A stretch of DNA of 6,831 nt, taken from assembly GCA_934120735.1 (NCBI GenBank), contig CAKOVA010000089.1, positions 1 through 6,831 of the forward strand. The letters run 5' to 3'. This DNA is from an uncultured Prevotella sp. GTDB lineage: Bacteria > Bacteroidota > Bacteroidia > Bacteroidales > Bacteroidaceae. Below, one piece after another: positions 6,246-6,831 of this stretch. The number at the start of each line of letters is the position of its first letter. Within the stretch, counting starts at the first letter, position 1. The position numbers were made by a program, and so were the translations under genes. The notes under the pieces are model-generated. The model saw only the letters and a program-made list of their open reading frames with translations. It did no database searches and was not told the origin of the DNA.

Positions 6246-6262
6246 TTGTGTCTCTTTTTCAT

Positions 6263-6270
6263 TAACTTTG
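6263..6270 (+). promoter_or_regulatory. -7 promoter element for the TonB-dependent receptor
   Basis: TAACTTTG fits the Bacteroidetes TAnnTTTG -7 box. Transcription would start near 6277, leaving only about 16 bases before ATG 6293. There is no good -33 box: the nearest TTG (6246-6248) is 14 bp upstream rather than about 20. The short leader rules out a riboswitch within this transcript. Confidence 0.5.
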
Positions 6271-6292
6271 CCGTGATTTTTAATTTACAAAC

Positions 6293-6831
6293 ATGGTAAA
6301 AGAACAGTTTAACAAGCGCAATCAGCTGTGGTTCAAGCATTTTAACCGCAAAGGATATTCGCTCTTCGCTGCTCTTGGCAAAGAAGTTTTGATTAGTGTC
6401 CTCAGCGTAAGCACATTGACTTACGCCAAGGCCGATGGCGTAAGTGTGCGCCACGACTTGGAGGGTGACAGCCTTGCACGCCAGGAAGTGAAGCTCGAAG
6501 AGGTGGTTGTCACCGGCTCGCGCGCTCCGCTGACCGTTAGTCAGCAATCGAGAATGGTAACTGTACTGAGCCGAAAGGATATTGAATCGGCTCCGGTACA
6601 AAGTGTTAATGACCTATTGAAATTGGCAATAGGGGTAGATGTCCGCCAAAAAGGCCCGTTGGGTGCATTGACCGATGTAGGTATCCGTGGCGGAAACTCG
6701 GAGCAGGTCACCATTCTGTTGAATGGTATCAATATCTGCGATGCGCAAACCGCACACAATGCGTTCGACATTCCTGTCGATTTGAGCGAAATCGAACGCA
6801 TAGAAGTCTTGGAAGGCCCAGCAGGTAGGGT
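6293..6831 (+). CDS. TonB-dependent outer-membrane receptor, N-terminal part (BtuB-like)
   Basis: The window holds 179 codons of a gene that continues past its end. The start is a long leader (1-47) with a basic n-region, a motif RKGYSLFAALGKEV (19-32), a hydrophobic segment and a signal peptidase I-like site after TYAKA. This style of leader is common in Bacteroidales TonB receptors. Then follow a TonB-box-like VKLEEVVVTGSR (66-77) and the plug domain (from about 80): VNDLLKLAIGVDVRQKG, then VGIRGGNSEQVTILLNGI (129-146), and ending IERIEVLEGPAG. These are classic plug motifs of single-polypeptide receptors such as BtuB and siderophore receptors. No carboxypeptidase-like (SusC) N-terminal domain is present, so it is not a SusC glycan transporter. 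The barrel, which would help name the ligand, is outside the window. Cobalamin, iron chelates or heme are all possible. ATG 6293 fits the promoter and leader. Confidence 0.9.
   Translation, partial: MVKEQFNKRNQLWFKHFNRKGYSLFAALGKEVLISVLSVSTLTYAKADGVSVRHDLEGDSLARQEVKLEEVVVTGSRAPLTVSQQSRMVTVLSRKDIESAPVQSVNDLLKLAIGVDVRQKGPLGALTDVGIRGGNSEQVTILLNGINICDAQTAHNAFDIPVDLSEIERIEVLEGPAGR

Noticed and set aside
6033..6292. Cobalamin riboswitch upstream of the BtuB-like receptor.
   Set aside because: The region has GCCACTAAG near 6056 and a CTGACCTG/ACAGG hairpin at 6091-6111, but no B12-box order of conserved blocks, and the predicted transcript start near 6277 leaves only a short leader.

Overview
The window looks like chromosomal DNA of a Bacteroidales bacterium, most likely Prevotella or a close relative. 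Three things point there: promoter elements of the Bacteroidetes type (TTTG about 20 bp before TAnnTTTG), weak or absent Shine-Dalgarno sequences, and a TonB-dependent receptor with the long leader typical of that order. The genus is inferred from style, not from a marker gene. All convincing genes lie on the + strand.

Layout. 1-198: the last 65 codons of an unrecognised gene. 199-1041: about 840 bp without a credible gene, AT-rich, holding two inverted repeats, an imperfect three-copy 22-bp tandem repeat, a spaced direct repeat and a well-formed promoter (961-992). 1042-1385: a decayed FAD-dependent oxidoreductase with an in-frame TAG, a one-base deletion, lost cofactor-binding residues and a truncated end. 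1444-2631: an intact N-acylglucosamine 2-epimerase. 2640 to about 2965: a probable second decayed gene, frameshifted at a G-run. 3110-4312: a ROK-family transcriptional regulator. 4464-6032: an intact HerA/YjgR-like ATPase (DUF853). 6033-6292: an intergenic region with hairpins and a promoter -7 element. 6293-6831: the first 179 codons of a TonB-dependent outer-membrane receptor, cut by the window end.

How the parts fit. The dead oxidoreductase, the epimerase and the second remnant are collinear and close together. They read as the residue of an amino-sugar (sialic acid or ManNAc type) catabolic operon in which only the epimerase has been kept. The ROK regulator next door is the kind of protein that senses amino sugars or their phosphates and is a plausible regulator of that residual operon. 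The only good promoter upstream of the epimerase is the one in front of the dead oxidoreductase, so the epimerase may now be read from a long leader made of dead coding sequence. The DUF853 ATPase and the TonB receptor appear to be separate housekeeping or transport units.

I found no CRISPR array, tRNA, rRNA, transposase or phage gene, and no clear new multi-gene system. The most interesting signal is the selective survival of one gene between two decayed ones, followed by the repeats in the upstream non-coding block.
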